A stretch of DNA of 64,000 nucleotides from Shewanella holmiensis. GTDB lineage: Bacteria; Pseudomonadota; Gammaproteobacteria; Enterobacterales; Shewanellaceae. Below the pieces are notes generated by a model. That model saw nothing but the letters and a program-made list of their open reading frames with translations. It did no database searches and was not told where the DNA came from. The translations under genes and the position numbers were made by a program. Positions 19,062-30,438 of this stretch are shown piece by piece; the stretch's first letter is position 1; each line of letters opens with the position of its first letter. The stretch covers positions 124,001-188,000 of the forward strand of contig NZ_JAMTCD010000004.1 in NCBI RefSeq assembly GCF_025370255.1, written 5' to 3'.

Positions 19062-20669
19062 TTAGTTTGGTTGTAAAATTGTTGGTCCTGAATTTTCAAG
19101 AAGTTCAGGGTAATCAATATTATAATGCAATCCTCGGCTTTCCTTACGCTCCATCGCACAGCGAATAATTAGTTCAGCCACTTGCACCAGGTTTCGTAAT
19201 TCCAGCAGGTTATTACTCACACGGAAATTAGAATAATATTCTTGGATTTCTTGTTGTAACATCATACAACGTCGCAGTGCACGCTCTAATCGTTTATCCG
19301 TTCGTACAATGCCAACATAATCCCACATAAACAGTCTTAGCTCATGCCAGTTGTGGGCAATGACAACTTCTTCATCTGAGTTGCTCACCTTACTTTCGTC
19401 CCAGTTAGGCACATTAATTGGCATTTTAATTTTTTGAAGCTGGCTTTCAATATCTTGAGATGCAGCTCTGGCGAACACGAGGCATTCTAATAAAGAGTTG
19501 CTTGCCAGACGATTCGCGCCGTGCAGTCCGGTATAGGCCACTTCGCCAATAGCATATAGGCCATTTAAATCAGTTTGGCCATGTAAATCAGTCATTACGC
19601 CGCCGCACGTATAATGTGCCGCAGGCACCGCTGGAATAGGAGATTTGGTGATATCAATTCCTAACTCTAAACAACGCTGATAAATAGTCGGGAAATGTTT
19701 AATAATAAAGTCAGCAGGCTTATGGCTAATATCTAAATAGACACAATCGGAACCTAAACGTTTCATTTCATAGTCAATAGCCCTTGCGACAATATCTCGA
19801 GGGGCGAGTTCAGCTCGTTCATCAAATTCAGGCATAAAACGACTGCCATCAGGACGACGAAGGTAAGCGCCTTCACCTCTTAATGCTTCTGATAGTAAGA
19901 AGTTTTTGGCTTCAGCATGGTATAAACACGTTGGATGGAATTGGTTAAACTCCATATTGGCTACACGGCAACCTGCGCGCCACGCCATTGCAATACCATC
20001 ACCGCTGGCAATGTCTGGGTTGGAAGTATATTGATAAACCTTTGAACATCCACCCGTTGCCAGTGCAACAAATTTAGCGGTAATGGTTTCTACGTGCTCT
20101 TTATCTCGATTCCAAACATAAGCACCAAGAACACGGTTACCTGGGCGGTTAAGCTTACGAGATGTAATGAGGTCAATTGCATTATAGCGTTCTAACACGC
20201 GAATATTGGGATGGGTAAGGGCGCGTTCTTGCAGTGTGGTTTGTACTGCTTTGCCTGTTGCATCAGCAGCATGCAAAATACGACGATGACTGTGACCGCC
20301 TTCTCGGGTGAGGTGATAAGGCGCATCTTTTTGATTATCTGATGTTTCTTCTTTATCAAAAGCCACACCACAATCTATCAGCCACTGCATAGACGCTTTG
20401 GCATTTTCAGCGGTAAAAGTCACTACGGTTTTATCGCATAATCCGGCACCCGCTATAAGGGTGTCATTTACATGAGATTCTATCGTGTCACCTTCATCAA
20501 ATACGGAAGCAATGCCACCTTGGGCATAAAGGGTTGAACCTTCAGCTAAAGGGCCTTTAGAGAGAAGAATCACAGAAGATGTTTCTGCCAAATGGAGTGC
20601 TAAAGTGAGCCCTGCCGCACCGCTACCTATAACCAAAATGTCAGATTGGTATTCAACTGCTTGTGTCAT
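19062..20669 (-). CDS. nadB: L-aspartate oxidase
   Basis: A 535-residue NadB. The N-terminal dinucleotide-binding motif [15 protein letters not shown] binds [16 protein letters not shown] and the [17 protein letters not shown] segment are typical of the succinate dehydrogenase/aspartate oxidase flavoprotein family. It oxidises aspartate to iminoaspartate, the first step of NAD synthesis, in the cytoplasm. It diverges from rpoE, the usual gammaproteobacterial arrangement. Confidence 0.97.
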   Translation of the reverse strand: MTQAVEYQSDILVIGSGAAGLTLALHLAETSSVILLSKGPLAEGSTLYAQGGIASVFDEGDTIESHVNDTLIAGAGLCDKTVVTFTAENAKASMQWLIDCGVAFDKEETSDNQKDAPYHLTREGGHSHRRILHAADATGKAVQTTLQERALTHPNIRVLERYNAIDLITSRKLNRPGNRVLGAYVWNRDKEHVETITAKFVALATGGCSKVYQYTSNPDIASGDGIAMAWRAGCRVANMEFNQFHPTCLYHAEAKNFLLSEALRGEGAYLRRPDGSRFMPEFDERAELAPRDIVARAIDYEMKRLGSDCVYLDISHKPADFIIKHFPTIYQRCLELGIDITKSPIPAVPAAHYTCGGVMTDLHGQTDLNGLYAIGEVAYTGLHGANRLASNSLLECLVFARAASQDIESQLQKIKMPINVPNWDESKVSNSDEEVVIAHNWHELRLFMWDYVGIVRTDKRLERALRRCMMLQQEIQEYYSNFRVSNNLLELRNLVQVAELIIRCAMERKESRGLHYNIDYPELLENSGPTILQPN

Positions 20670-20812
20670 CGGGTATCATGGGTAAAGAAATGGTTCAGTA
20701 ATGGTAAATCAAAACACCATACTTGGGTACATTAAGCCGATATTTTGTTCGTGCTATTTCGTGTTTATTTGGCAAAAAGCCAGCAAAATGAATTTTTTTT
20801 TATATTTTATCG

Positions 20813-20839
20813 AACTTTTATCGAAATGCTCAGTCTACT
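20813..20839 (+). promoter_or_regulatory. sigma-E promoter of the rpoE operon
   Basis: GAACTT (20813-20818) and TCTAC (20835-20839) are separated by 16 bases, matching the sigma-E consensus GAACTT-N16-TCTRA except for the last base. It lies about 60 bases before the rpoE start, the expected place for autoregulation. Confidence 0.75.
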
Positions 20840-20901
20840 TATATGAACAGGATTCGAGCGACTGAATATCAGTGATACAGATTTAGGAGTAGTCGGCTCG
20901 G

Positions 20902-21480
20902 ATGAGTGGACAATATAGTGATCAACAATTAGTTGAGCGTGTACAGCAAGGCGATAAAAACGCTTTTAACCTGTTGGTAATGAAATACCAAAACAAAGTC
21001 ATGAGCCTGATTGGACGATATGTTCGAAATCAAGCGGATGTAGCTGATGTAACACAAGAAGCTTTTATTAAAGCTTACCGTGCACTTGCTAACTTTCGTG
21101 GTGATAGTGCTTTTTATACCTGGTTGTACCGAATAGCCGTTAATACGGCAAAGAATTTTCTTACTTCTCAAGGGCGAAAAGCGCCTGCGAATGATGTAGA
21201 TATAGAAGAAGCTGAATACTATGAAGGCAGTGATGCTTTAAAAGAATTTGCTTCACCAGAGCGTTTATTGATGAAAGATCAAATGAGTAAAGTGATTTTT
21301 GATACTCTCGATAAATTGCCTGAAGAATTAAAAATGGCGATATCTTTACGTGAATTAGATGGTATGAGTTACGAAGATATTGCCAATATAATGGATTGTC
21401 CCGTTGGTACGGTAAGATCGCGAATATTTCGCGCTCGAGAAGCAATCGATAAACAGCTCCAGCCTCTACTGGAAAAGTAA
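20902..21480 (+). CDS. rpoE: extracytoplasmic stress sigma factor RpoE
   Basis: A 192-residue ECF sigma factor. Sigma region 2 contains YQNKVMSLIGRYVRN and the -10 recognition part ANFRGDSAFYTWLYRIAVN. Region 4 contains LPEELKMAISLRELDGMSYE and the helix-turn-helix DCPVGTVRSRIFRARE. It directs the envelope stress response and is held at the membrane by RseA until DegS and RseP cleave the anti-sigma factor. It heads rpoE-rseA-rseB-rseC and has a sigma-E type promoter of its own. Confidence 0.97.
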   Translation: MSGQYSDQQLVERVQQGDKNAFNLLVMKYQNKVMSLIGRYVRNQADVADVTQEAFIKAYRALANFRGDSAFYTWLYRIAVNTAKNFLTSQGRKAPANDVDIEEAEYYEGSDALKEFASPERLLMKDQMSKVIFDTLDKLPEELKMAISLRELDGMSYEDIANIMDCPVGTVRSRIFRAREAIDKQLQPLLEK

Positions 21481-21508
21481 TAGCCTTATTATTTAAGATA
21501 GGTGAAAA

Positions 21509-22114
21509 ATGGTTAAATCAAGTCAAGAATGGGTATCTGCAGCAGTTGATGGCGAAGTTGATGTGCAAACATTAACTCAACTTGCATCTGATGTTGATTC
21601 TCATCAAGAGTGGCAACGTTATCACATGATTGGTGATGCGATGCGTGGTGAACTTCCCACGGCCATCGACTTAGATATTACAGCAAGTATTGCAGCTGCT
21701 ATTGAGTTAGAGCCTACGATCATGGCCCCTAAAAATAGCATCGTGATAGAAGAACAAAGCGTTGCGGCCAACACGCCAAATACATCGAATGTGGTATCAC
21801 TGTTTAAGCAGTTTGGTCAATATGCTATTGCTGCTAGTGTCGCGTTAGTTGCCATTGTTGGTGTGCAGTCTTACGATCAATCTCAAGACGTAGAGTCGCC
21901 ATTACCCGTGTTTAACACCCGTCCGCTAGTGGGAACTATGTCTCCTGTGAGTTTACAAACAGGGCCGGTAGCGAATCAGCAAGGTTATACAAACGAGCAA
22001 GTGCTTGAACAGCGCAAACGTATTAACGCTTACATTCAAGATCACATGCTTCAACAACGCTTAAATCCAGGTGTTCAAGTTGAGCAAGCTAACCAAGCTG
22101 AAATCAACCAATAA
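21509..22114 (+). CDS. rseA: anti-sigma-E factor RseA
   Basis: A 201-residue RseA. The N-terminal anti-sigma domain (EWVSAAVDGEVD, HQEWQRYHMIGDAMRGE) binds RpoE in the cytoplasm. One membrane segment lies near residues 102-120 (QYAIAASVALVAIVGV), followed by a periplasmic tail that binds RseB. It lies 28 bases after rpoE, so both are made together. Confidence 0.93.
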   Translation: MVKSSQEWVSAAVDGEVDVQTLTQLASDVDSHQEWQRYHMIGDAMRGELPTAIDLDITASIAAAIELEPTIMAPKNSIVIEEQSVAANTPNTSNVVSLFKQFGQYAIAASVALVAIVGVQSYDQSQDVESPLPVFNTRPLVGTMSPVSLQTGPVANQQGYTNEQVLEQRKRINAYIQDHMLQQRLNPGVQVEQANQAEINQ

Positions 22115-22177
22115 CTTTTATTCTCCATTCAGCAATGGTTTAATAGGCCATTGCTGTTTTACTTTCTAGGAGTTAGC

Positions 22178-23107
22178 TTGCGCCTTTTCCTGCTAGCACT
22201 GTTAATCATCTCCCCTTTTAGCCATAGTGAAGAATTGTCAGCAAAAGATTGGCTTGTCAACATGAGCCAAGCACTTAGCGAAACACAGTTCAAGGCCTCT
22301 GTTGTGCAAATTCAAGCTGATCATGTACGTCCTTTGGTATTTTTACAAGGTACGGTAGATGATAAGCGAATAGCCTATTTAGAATACCTAAATGGTCCGC
22401 CCAAAAATGCGGTCAAAGTAAATAATACCGTTACCTTTTTAGAGCATGACCAACCGCCATACAGTGTTAATGCCAGCCTTATTCAGGGGGTTTGGCCTGT
22501 ATCTTTATATGGTGACATAAGTAAGCTAGAGCAGGGCTATCAATTCGTGCTTGGCGGCCGCAGTCGCATTGCAGGTAGGGCTGGTCAGATGATCCGATTT
22601 ATTGCCAAAGACGAATATCGTTATGATGCTCAAATCTGGCTAGATTTAGAAACCTATTTACCCTTGCGATATGACACGCTTAATCGTGAAAAACAATTAC
22701 TTGAACAGACAATGGTTATTGAACTCATTGAATTCAAAGAGTCTCCCAGTATTTTAGTTGAAGCCAGCAAACATGATTGGCCTGATGTAATCAAACAAGC
22801 CGATCGTAAAGATGCACAAGATTGGCAGTTTACCTGGTTACCGCAGGGGTTTGATATGGTGGTCAGTGATAATCATCGTTTAATCGGTATTCACGAGCCC
22901 GTTGAATATATTGCCTTGACTGATGGCTTAGCCAATATTTCGGTTTATGTTGCTAGAGCGCCTGAAGGCCCAATGCCCGAAGAATTAGTTACCAGAAATG
23001 GCTTGTCTATGGTGGTTGAAAAAGTGGGTAACGCCGAAGTGGTCGCTTTAGGTAAAGTACCAAGTCAAACTTTAGAGCGCATTGCCCGAAGTTTAGCGTT
23101 AAAGTAG
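22178..23107 (+). CDS. rseB: sigma-E regulatory protein RseB
   Basis: A 309-residue RseB with an N-terminal signal peptide (MRLFLLALLIISPFSHS). The mature protein has the MucB/RseB lipoprotein-like N-domain and the smaller C-domain that contacts RseA and protects it from DegS. The frame is open from 22151, but AGGAG at 22168-22172 is correctly placed for TTG 22178, and this start gives a normal signal peptide. Confidence 0.92.
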   Translation: MRLFLLALLIISPFSHSEELSAKDWLVNMSQALSETQFKASVVQIQADHVRPLVFLQGTVDDKRIAYLEYLNGPPKNAVKVNNTVTFLEHDQPPYSVNASLIQGVWPVSLYGDISKLEQGYQFVLGGRSRIAGRAGQMIRFIAKDEYRYDAQIWLDLETYLPLRYDTLNREKQLLEQTMVIELIEFKESPSILVEASKHDWPDVIKQADRKDAQDWQFTWLPQGFDMVVSDNHRLIGIHEPVEYIALTDGLANISVYVARAPEGPMPEELVTRNGLSMVVEKVGNAEVVALGKVPSQTLERIARSLALK

Positions 23108-23143
23108 CGCGATAATTACCCATCAACCATAAGTAATTTGATT

Positions 23144-23659
23144 ATGTCTAATCGACCCAAATTTGCCGAACGCCAACCTGAGCCAAGTTCTTTATTAGAG
23201 GAGTTGGCTAAAGTGGTTGATTATCAACACGGTTGGGTAATGGTAGAGGTTGAGTTAAAAAGTGCTTGTAATCACTGTGCTAATAATGAAAATTGTGGCA
23301 CATCTGCAGTGGCTAAAGCCTTTTCTGTTAAAACACAGAGATTTTCTATTGCAAGTGAACAGCCTTACGCAAAGAACGATATGTTGAAGTTGGGTCTTCC
23401 TGAAAGTGTGATTATTCAAGCTGCGGCATTGGTCTATTTGCTTCCTCTGTTAGGGCTGTTTTTATTCGCTGGCATAGGGCATTTATTAGCGTTTGGCCTT
23501 GAGCTTGATACTAATCTTAGTGCAATGATTCTAGCCTTATTTGGGGCCGCGTTAAGTTGGCGAATAGGCAAATACTTTGCACATAAGATTGAAGCCAACG
23601 CACAACCCGTTATCATCAGTAATTTAGGCCAGCAGGTCGATTTATTCCGCAAAATTTAG
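23144..23659 (+). CDS. rseC: SoxR-reducing/sigma-E regulatory protein RseC
   Basis: A 171-residue inner-membrane protein. Two hydrophobic segments (about residues 90-110 and 120-140) and the cysteine group CNHCANNENC match RseC, a proposed redox-active factor that in E. coli also reduces SoxR with the Rsx complex. Compared with E. coli it has about twenty extra residues before the conserved start of the domain (EELAKVVDYQHGW). A TTG two codons upstream is the alternative start. Last gene of the rpoE operon. Confidence 0.88.
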   Translation: MSNRPKFAERQPEPSSLLEELAKVVDYQHGWVMVEVELKSACNHCANNENCGTSAVAKAFSVKTQRFSIASEQPYAKNDMLKLGLPESVIIQAAALVYLLPLLGLFLFAGIGHLLAFGLELDTNLSAMILALFGAALSWRIGKYFAHKIEANAQPVIISNLGQQVDLFRKI

Positions 23660-23807
23660 TTCATTCAATGAAATTCAGCCTTTGTTTTTAGACAATTTTA
23701 GGCTTGATTTAGATATGGATGATGAATCTGATTGGTATTAGCACCCTTATCAGGTACAATTTCACACCATATTTTTCACCCTTTTTAGTAGTAGTCATTG
23801 CCTCATA

Positions 23808-25598
23808 ATGAAACACATTAGAAACTTTTCAATTATTGCCCATATCGACCACGGCAAATCCACCTTATCGGATCGTCTTATCCAGTTTTGTGGCGGCTTA
23901 AGTGACCGCGAGATGGCTGCTCAGGTTCTCGATTCAATGGACATTGAACGTGAGCGTGGCATTACCATTAAAGCCCAAAGCGTGACTTTGGACTATAAAG
24001 CTAAAGATGGAAACATTTATCAATTAAACTTCATTGACACTCCAGGACACGTAGACTTTTCATACGAAGTGTCTCGCTCACTAGCCGCCTGTGAAGGTGC
24101 ATTGTTAGTGGTAGATGCTGGTCAAGGTGTTGAAGCGCAAACGTTAGCGAACTGTTATACCGCGTTAGATATGAACCTTGATGTGGTTCCTGTGCTAAAC
24201 AAAATCGATTTACCTCAAGCTGAGCCAGATAGGGTTGCTGCCGAGATTGAAGATATTGTTGGTATTGATGCTATGGATGCTGTGCGTTGCTCAGCTAAAA
24301 CGGGCGTTGGTATTGAAGATGTACTTGAAGAAATTGTGGCTAAAATCCCTCCCCCAGAAGGCGATGAAAATGCACCTTTACAAGCGCTGATCATTGACTC
24401 TTGGTTTGATGCATATTTAGGCGTGGTGTCTTTAGTACGTATTAAACATGGTGTGCTAAAGAAAGGCGACAAGTTTAAAGTGATGTCTACCGGACAAAAC
24501 TATAACGCGGATCGCGTCGGTATTTTTACGCCTAAAGAACAGGACGAGCCTGAGCTACGAGCGGGTGAAGTAGGCTATGTGATTTCTGGTATCAAAGAGA
24601 TCCATGGCGCACCAGTAGGTGATACTTTAACTCATGCCAAACATGGTGCAGAGATACCGCTTCCAGGGTTTAAAAAAGTAAAACCTCAGGTTTATGCGGG
24701 TGTTTTCCCTATTTCGACAGACGAATATGAAAACTTCCGTGAAGCATTGAACAAATTATCACTAAACGATGCATCACTGTTTTTCGAGCCAGAAACATCG
24801 GGTGCACTTGGCTTTGGTTTCCGTATTGGTTACCTTGGTTTACTGCACATGGAGATCGTTCAAGAGCGTTTAGAGCGCGAATATAATCTTGAATTGATCA
24901 CCACTGCGCCAACTGTAGTTTATGAAGTGCAAATGACCAATGGTGATATTATTTATGTTGATAATCCATCAGATTTGCCACCATTAAATAACATTGAAGA
25001 AGTGCGTGAGCCAATTGTTGAAGCGAATATTCTAGTGCCAAAAGAATACTTGGGTAACGTGATTACCTTATGTATTGATAAGCGCGGAATGCAAACCAAT
25101 ATGGTTTACCACGGTAACCAAGTAGCGGTTACTTACCATATCCCAATGGCAGAAGTGGTCATGGACTTCTTTGACCGTTTGAAGTCAACAAGTCGTGGTT
25201 ATGCGTCATTGGAGTATAACTTCATTCGTTTTGATCCTGCTGATATGGTGCGTTTAGATATCCTGATCAATGGCGATCGCGTTGATGCACTTGCGATGAT
25301 CATTCACCGCACTAATATTCGTCATCGTGGTTTAGCCCTTGTTGAAAAAATGAAAGAGCTTATTCCAAGACAGATGTTTGATATCGCAATTCAAGCCGCG
25401 ATTGGCAGTCAAATTGTTGCGCGTTCAACGATTAAAGCCCTGCGTAAAGACGTAACCGCTAAGTGTTATGGTGGTGACGTTTCACGTAAGAAGAAACTGC
25501 TTAATAAGCAGAAAGAAGGTAAGAAACGTATGAAGCAGGTGGGTAACGTTGAGGTGCCTCAAGAGGCATTCTTAGCAGTATTGAAGTTAAATGATTAA
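23808..25598 (+). CDS. lepA: elongation factor 4 (LepA)
   Basis: A 596-residue translational GTPase. The G domain has AHIDHGKST (P loop), [11 protein letters not shown] and NKIDLP. The C-terminal domain characteristic of LepA ends [18 protein letters not shown], a basic stretch that contacts rRNA. EF4 acts on the ribosome, with roles proposed in back-translocation and in 30S biogenesis. It is followed by lepB, as in E. coli. Confidence 0.98.
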   Translation: MKHIRNFSIIAHIDHGKSTLSDRLIQFCGGLSDREMAAQVLDSMDIERERGITIKAQSVTLDYKAKDGNIYQLNFIDTPGHVDFSYEVSRSLAACEGALLVVDAGQGVEAQTLANCYTALDMNLDVVPVLNKIDLPQAEPDRVAAEIEDIVGIDAMDAVRCSAKTGVGIEDVLEEIVAKIPPPEGDENAPLQALIIDSWFDAYLGVVSLVRIKHGVLKKGDKFKVMSTGQNYNADRVGIFTPKEQDEPELRAGEVGYVISGIKEIHGAPVGDTLTHAKHGAEIPLPGFKKVKPQVYAGVFPISTDEYENFREALNKLSLNDASLFFEPETSGALGFGFRIGYLGLLHMEIVQERLEREYNLELITTAPTVVYEVQMTNGDIIYVDNPSDLPPLNNIEEVREPIVEANILVPKEYLGNVITLCIDKRGMQTNMVYHGNQVAVTYHIPMAEVVMDFFDRLKSTSRGYASLEYNFIRFDPADMVRLDILINGDRVDALAMIIHRTNIRHRGLALVEKMKELIPRQMFDIAIQAAIGSQIVARSTIKALRKDVTAKCYGGDVSRKKKLLNKQKEGKKRMKQVGNVEVPQEAFLAVLKLND

Positions 25599-25623
25599 TC
25601 ATAATTAACTCAATTGCTTCTAA

Positions 25624-25650
25624 GATAACGCCGCATTTAGCGGCGTTATC
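25624..25650. terminator. strong GC-rich hairpin after lepA
   Basis: GATAACGCCGC and GCGGCGTTATC form a perfect 11-bp stem with a five-base loop, 25 bases after the lepA stop. No T tract follows, so it may be a 3'-end stabiliser or weak terminator that limits read-through to lepB rather than a standard terminator. Confidence 0.6.
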
Positions 25651-25774
25651 GTTATAATAAATCTAATTTATCTGCAAAAGTTTGTCAGTAATGAGTCGTC
25701 GACAATGGCTTACACTGTTTTTTTAGATAATAACCTTTAAAGTGTAAGACTTATAATTAGGAGTTCTATCAGTA

Positions 25775-26689
25775 ATGGCAGCTCACTTTTCTACCATTCT
25801 TGTACTTGTCACCCTTATCAGCGGTCTGATTTGGCTGATTGATGTGGTATTTTTTGCCCCTAAACGCAAAGAGAAATTGGCTTTAGCTCAATCTGGTTCA
25901 AAACAACTCAGTGACGAAGCAATTGATAAAATTATTCGCGAGCCAGTGTTAGTCGAAACCGCGCACTCTATTTTTCCTGTGATTGCATTTGTAATGATTC
26001 TGCGTTCATTTATTTACGAACCATTTCAAATACCATCAGGGTCAATGATGCCCACCTTGCTAGTGGGTGATTTTATCTTGGTTGAAAAATTCAGTTATGG
26101 CTTACGAGATCCTGTATGGCGCACCAAATTAGTCGAAACTGGTGAGCCAGAGCGGGGCGATGTATTTGTATTTAAATACCCTGAAAACCCATCAATTGAT
26201 TACATTAAACGTGTTGTAGGCTTACCGGGTGATACAGTGGTATACCGTAATAAGCAATTGAGTATCCAGCCTAAATGTAGCACAGATAATGTTTGTCCAG
26301 AGCCATTGGTTATTGAACATGTTGAACTTAACCAAGGTGAGTTTACTCAAGAAAATGTCCCTTTGACTCGCTACACTGAAATAACATCTGGCTTTGCGCA
26401 TGATATTTTAATCAATCCATCTCGCCCTGATTTTAGACAGCATTTTTATCAGCAAGCGGGGACACAAACCGGTGAGTTTGTTGTACCAGAAGGGCAGTAC
26501 TTTGCCATGGGTGATAACCGCGATAACAGTACAGATAGTCGTTTTTGGGGCTTCGTGCCAGAAGCTAATCTTGTTGGTAAAGCGGTCGCTATTTGGGTAA
26601 GTTTTGAGTTTGACCGCGAAGCAAGCGATTTTTTACCTACGTGGGTACCAAGTGGAGTTCGTTTTGAGCGCACGGGTGGAATTAAGTAA
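25775..26689 (+). CDS. lepB: signal peptidase I
   Basis: A 304-residue type I leader peptidase. Two membrane segments (about 6-27 and 65-82) anchor a periplasmic catalytic domain. The catalytic dyad is Ser90 ([11 protein letters not shown]) and Lys145 ([11 protein letters not shown]), and the later family box is [15 protein letters not shown]. It cuts signal peptides from exported proteins. The ATG follows AGGAGT. Its stop overlaps the rnc start (TAATG). Confidence 0.97.
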   Translation: MAAHFSTILVLVTLISGLIWLIDVVFFAPKRKEKLALAQSGSKQLSDEAIDKIIREPVLVETAHSIFPVIAFVMILRSFIYEPFQIPSGSMMPTLLVGDFILVEKFSYGLRDPVWRTKLVETGEPERGDVFVFKYPENPSIDYIKRVVGLPGDTVVYRNKQLSIQPKCSTDNVCPEPLVIEHVELNQGEFTQENVPLTRYTEITSGFAHDILINPSRPDFRQHFYQQAGTQTGEFVVPEGQYFAMGDNRDNSTDSRFWGFVPEANLVGKAVAIWVSFEFDREASDFLPTWVPSGVRFERTGGIK

Positions 26690-27369
26690 TGGAACCGATT
26701 AAAAACTTACCTAGACTTTGTCGTACCTTAGGTTATGAATTTAACGACATTAACTTATTGATCCAAGCCTTGACTCACCGCAGTGCAGCAAATAAACATA
26801 ACGAGCGTTTAGAGTTTTTAGGTGATTCGATCTTATCTATTGTGATATCGGACGCTTTATATCACCAGTTTCCCAAAGCTACGGAAGGTGATTTAAGTCG
26901 TATGCGTGCAACATTGGTGAAAGGCGATACGCTTACCTTGATTGCTAAAGAGTTTAAGTTAGGCGATTACCTATTTTTAGGTCCAGGTGAACTTAAAAGT
27001 GGTGGCTTTAGACGTGAATCTATTTTGGCTGACGCGGTTGAGGCCATCATTGGTGCAGTCTATCTAGATGCGAACATTGATGCTTGCCGTGCTTTATTAT
27101 TGAGCTGGTATGAGCAACGTTTAGCTAAAATTAAGCCAGGCATCAATCAAAAAGATCCTAAGACTATTTTACAAGAGCACCTTCAAGGTTTTAAAAAGCC
27201 GTTACCTGACTATCAGGTGGTTAAAGTTGAAGGTGAAGCACACGATCAAACCTTTACGGTTGAGTGTCGTATTACGGATTTGGCTGATGTCGTTATTGGC
27301 GTAGCAAGTTCAAGAAGAAAAGCTGAGCAGCTAGCGGCCGCTCAGGTGTTGGAGTTACTGAACAAATGA
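26689..27369 (+). CDS. rnc: ribonuclease III
   Basis: A 226-residue RNase III. The signature [10 protein letters not shown] (residues 38-47) carries catalytic acidic residues, with a second group in [15 protein letters not shown]. The C-terminal double-stranded RNA-binding domain is about 155-225. It processes rRNA precursors and structured mRNAs. The start overlaps the lepB stop by one base and the end overlaps era by four, so lepB-rnc-era are translationally coupled. Confidence 0.97.
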   Translation: MEPIKNLPRLCRTLGYEFNDINLLIQALTHRSAANKHNERLEFLGDSILSIVISDALYHQFPKATEGDLSRMRATLVKGDTLTLIAKEFKLGDYLFLGPGELKSGGFRRESILADAVEAIIGAVYLDANIDACRALLLSWYEQRLAKIKPGINQKDPKTILQEHLQGFKKPLPDYQVVKVEGEAHDQTFTVECRITDLADVVIGVASSRRKAEQLAAAQVLELLNK

Positions 27370-28379
27370 CCAAGAAAAACGACTTGCCAGATCAACAAGC
27401 ACAGGCTGAAAATGAGCCAAGCTTAAATGAGTTATTGTCAAGAATGAACCTTGCAGCACCCGAGGCCACAGCTCAATATGATGTGACTTATTGCGGTATG
27501 GTTGCCATTGTTGGCCGTCCTAATGTGGGCAAGTCGACTTTACTGAATAAATTACTTGGCCAAAAAGTCAGCATTACGTCTAAAAAGCCACAAACAACGC
27601 GCCATCGTATTATGGGTATTCATAGCGATGGCCCTAAACAAATCGTATTTATTGATACGCCAGGTTTACACATTGAAGAAAAGCGCGCCATTAACCGTTT
27701 AATGAACCGTGCCGCTGCCAGTTCATTGGCTGATGTGTCTATGGTGATTTTTGTTGTTGATGGCATGACCTGGACTGCTGACGATGAAATGGTTTTACAA
27801 AAAATCAAGCATCGTAACGACGATCGTAAAATTGTGTTAGCCATTAATAAGGTTGATAACATCAAAGATAAAGAGGCCTTATTCCCTTATTTAAGTGAAT
27901 TGGGCAAGAAATTTGACTTTGATGATATTTTGCCTATTTCAGCGAATAAAGGCACTAACGTGCAGCGTATTTTAGAGTTAGCGCAAACGTCACTTCCTAA
28001 AGCACCGTTTTACTTTCCTGAAGATTATGTCACCGATCGCTCACAACGTTTCATGGCATCGGAAATTGTCCGTGAAAAACTAATGCGCTTTTTAGGTGAT
28101 GAATTACCTTATGATTGCACCGTTGAAATTGAGCAATTTAAAATGATGGACAATGGTGTCTATCAAATCAATGCACTGATTTTAGTTGAACGTGATGGCC
28201 AGAAACGCATGGTTATTGGCAATAAAGGCGAACGTATACGCACCATTGCTACCCAAGCCAGATTAGATATGGAAACCCTATTTGATAATAAAGTGTTTCT
28301 TGAGATTTGGGTCAAAGTTAAATCGGGTTGGGCTGATGATGAACGTGCGCTTCGTAGCTTAGGTTATGGTGAAGACTAA
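27366..28379 (+). CDS. era: GTPase Era
   Basis: A 337-residue Era with an N-terminal extension of about 35 residues before the first G motif, longer than the 301-residue E. coli protein. G motifs are [13 protein letters not shown] and NKVD. The C-terminal KH domain includes [15 protein letters not shown]. Era binds the 3' end of 16S rRNA during 30S maturation. The ATGA overlap with rnc fits coupling. Confidence 0.96.
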   Translation: MTKKNDLPDQQAQAENEPSLNELLSRMNLAAPEATAQYDVTYCGMVAIVGRPNVGKSTLLNKLLGQKVSITSKKPQTTRHRIMGIHSDGPKQIVFIDTPGLHIEEKRAINRLMNRAAASSLADVSMVIFVVDGMTWTADDEMVLQKIKHRNDDRKIVLAINKVDNIKDKEALFPYLSELGKKFDFDDILPISANKGTNVQRILELAQTSLPKAPFYFPEDYVTDRSQRFMASEIVREKLMRFLGDELPYDCTVEIEQFKMMDNGVYQINALILVERDGQKRMVIGNKGERIRTIATQARLDMETLFDNKVFLEIWVKVKSGWADDERALRSLGYGED

Positions 28380-28415
28380 CCACTTTGGCGGTAACACTCA
28401 TCAGGTGACATTAAC

Positions 28416-29129
28416 ATGGCCACAATGAAACGTGGCTATGTTTTACATCACCGTGCTTATCGTGAGTCTAGCGTGATAGTTAACTTACTCATTGATGGTG
28501 TCGGGCGAGTTGATGCCATCGTTCGCACTGGCAGCGGTAAACGTTCCATTAAGTCCATTTTACAACCTTTTCAACCCCTCATTATTCAATTTAGTGCCCA
28601 GTCTGAAGCCAAGAATTTATCGTTAAAAACTATTACCCATATTGAAGCTGCCGCCCCAGCCATTCCATTAACAGGCAATAGCTTGTATTCAGGGTTTTAT
28701 TTAAACGAACTTACCGTACGGTTATTAACGGTTGAGCACCAAACCGAAGCGTTATTTTTAGCTTATCATCGAAGTGTTTTAGCTTTGGCTAAGGCCTTTT
28801 GCTCAAGCCACTTACGCTTTTTTGAGAAAGCATTGTTACTCGAGCTAGGTGCATTACCATCCTTGCAATATGATGTTGAGGGGAATGCGATTGATGCCCA
28901 GAGTTTCTATCGTTTAGAAGCCGATTGTGGCTTTATTCCTGTATTACAGCATGCTGTAGGCGTATTTAACCACGGTAAAAGTGTAGTGCCAGGTGCAATG
29001 TTGATTGCTCTTCAGCTTGAAAATTTGCCCGCTGAGCACCTTAACTCGGCTAAAGGCTTAATGCGTTTCTTGCTAGCGCCTTTGCTAGGCACTAAGCCAT
29101 TATTAAGCCGTCAACTATTCATTAAATAA
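28416..29129 (+). CDS. recO: DNA repair protein RecO
   Basis: A 237-residue RecO with the N-terminal OB-fold start ([19 protein letters not shown]) and the helical C-terminal region ([11 protein letters not shown]). It loads RecA onto SSB-coated gaps together with RecR and RecF. Gene order era-recO-pdxJ-acpS is the conserved gammaproteobacterial one. Confidence 0.95.
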   Translation: MATMKRGYVLHHRAYRESSVIVNLLIDGVGRVDAIVRTGSGKRSIKSILQPFQPLIIQFSAQSEAKNLSLKTITHIEAAAPAIPLTGNSLYSGFYLNELTVRLLTVEHQTEALFLAYHRSVLALAKAFCSSHLRFFEKALLLELGALPSLQYDVEGNAIDAQSFYRLEADCGFIPVLQHAVGVFNHGKSVVPGAMLIALQLENLPAEHLNSAKGLMRFLLAPLLGTKPLLSRQLFIK

Positions 29130-29200
29130 TCTCGAATTCAACCACAGTTGTCAGTACAATAACATTCACACTATTTTGTCATCACGTTAAGGAACCTTCC

Positions 29201-29938
29201 GTGAGCGCTATTCTTTTAGGTATTAATATCGATCATATTGCGACCCTTCGTCAGGCTCGTGGCACTAATTATCCAGATCCAATTCATGCGGCTGCTGTTG
29301 CCGAGCATGCTGGCGCGGATGGTATTACCATTCATTTACGTGAAGATCGTCGCCATATTCAAGACAGAGATGTGTATTTATTAGCAAAAACCCTTAAGAC
29401 GCGAATGAATTTTGAATTTGCTGTAACTGAAGAAATGATCGCGATTGCGTGTGAAGTTAAGCCGGCTTACGCTTGCTTAGTGCCTGAAAAGCGTGAAGAG
29501 CTAACCACAGAAGGTGGCTTAGATGTCGCTGGTCAGTTAGATAAAATCACTTCAGCAGTAACCCGCTTGGCAGCAAATGGCATTAAAGTGTCTTTATTTA
29601 TCGACGCAGACAAACTGCAAATCGATGCAGCTGTTGCATCTGGTGCACCTTACATTGAAATACATACAGGTTGTTATGCTGATGCACACACAGATGCAGA
29701 ACAGGCGTCAGAGCTAAAACGTATTGCAGAAATGGCTGCTTATGCCCACAGTAAAGGCTTAGTGGTTAATGCTGGACACGGGCTGCATTATCATAATGTG
29801 AAGCCAATTGCGGCGATCCCGGAATTATATGAGTTAAATATTGGCCATGCCGTCGTTGCGCGCGCTGCAATTGATGGGCTTGAAAAGGCCGTACGCGATA
29901 TGAAGCAGTTGATGCTTGAAGGTCGCAGAGGCGAATAA
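29201..29938 (+). CDS. pdxJ: pyridoxine 5'-phosphate synthase
   Basis: A 245-residue PdxJ, the barrel enzyme that joins deoxyxylulose phosphate and aminoacetone phosphate to form pyridoxine 5'-phosphate. Visible motifs include [13 protein letters not shown] at the N-terminus, [13 protein letters not shown], and GHGLHYHNV near the C-terminus. The start is GTG after an AAGGAA ribosome site. Its stop overlaps the acpS ATG (TAATG). Confidence 0.97.
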   Translation: MSAILLGINIDHIATLRQARGTNYPDPIHAAAVAEHAGADGITIHLREDRRHIQDRDVYLLAKTLKTRMNFEFAVTEEMIAIACEVKPAYACLVPEKREELTTEGGLDVAGQLDKITSAVTRLAANGIKVSLFIDADKLQIDAAVASGAPYIEIHTGCYADAHTDAEQASELKRIAEMAAYAHSKGLVVNAGHGLHYHNVKPIAAIPELYELNIGHAVVARAAIDGLEKAVRDMKQLMLEGRRGE

Positions 29939-30318
29939 TGGCAATTATTGGCATAGGTACTGACATTGTTGAAATTGCACGAATACGTGAACAACGTGAA
30001 CGCATTGGCGACAAGTTAGCTAAGCGTATTTTAACCGATGCTGAGTTTACTGTGTATTTACAATCCAAATTACCAGAACGTTTTCTCGCAAAACGTTTTG
30101 CCGCTAAAGAAGCTGCTGCTAAAGCCCTAGGCACGGGTATTGGCCGTGGGGTATCTTTTCAGCATATTCATATTGATAATGATGAAAACGGTGCGCCAAT
30201 TCTGACTTTTAGTGATGGTGCTAAAGCTCGGCTTGAGTTATTGAATGGTCGTCATGGATTTATCAGCATCGCAGATGAACTACATTATGCGGTGGCGACA
30301 GTGATCCTAGAAAGTTAG
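29938..30318 (+). CDS. acpS: holo-acyl carrier protein synthase
   Basis: A 126-residue 4'-phosphopantetheinyl transferase. Asp9 (IGTDIVEIARI) and the FLAKRFAAKEAAAKALGTG motif bind magnesium and CoA. It converts apo-ACP to the active form for fatty acid synthesis. Coupled to pdxJ by a one-base overlap. Confidence 0.96.
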   Translation: MAIIGIGTDIVEIARIREQRERIGDKLAKRILTDAEFTVYLQSKLPERFLAKRFAAKEAAAKALGTGIGRGVSFQHIHIDNDENGAPILTFSDGAKARLELLNGRHGFISIADELHYAVATVILES

Positions 30319-30347
30319 TCGCTGAGTTATTGTTATGGATTTTAATC

Positions 30348-30368
30348 AGGCGCATTAGCGCCTTTTTT
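30348..30368 (+). terminator. terminator after acpS
   Basis: AGGCGC pairs with GCGCCT around an ATTA loop and is followed by a run of T; it ends the long lepB-acpS transcription unit. Confidence 0.85.
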
Positions 30369-30438
30369 AATGAGCTTTTAAAATGAACACAGATGCGCTA
30401 AATTAACATCATTATAACAATATACTTTGAGAGCCATT

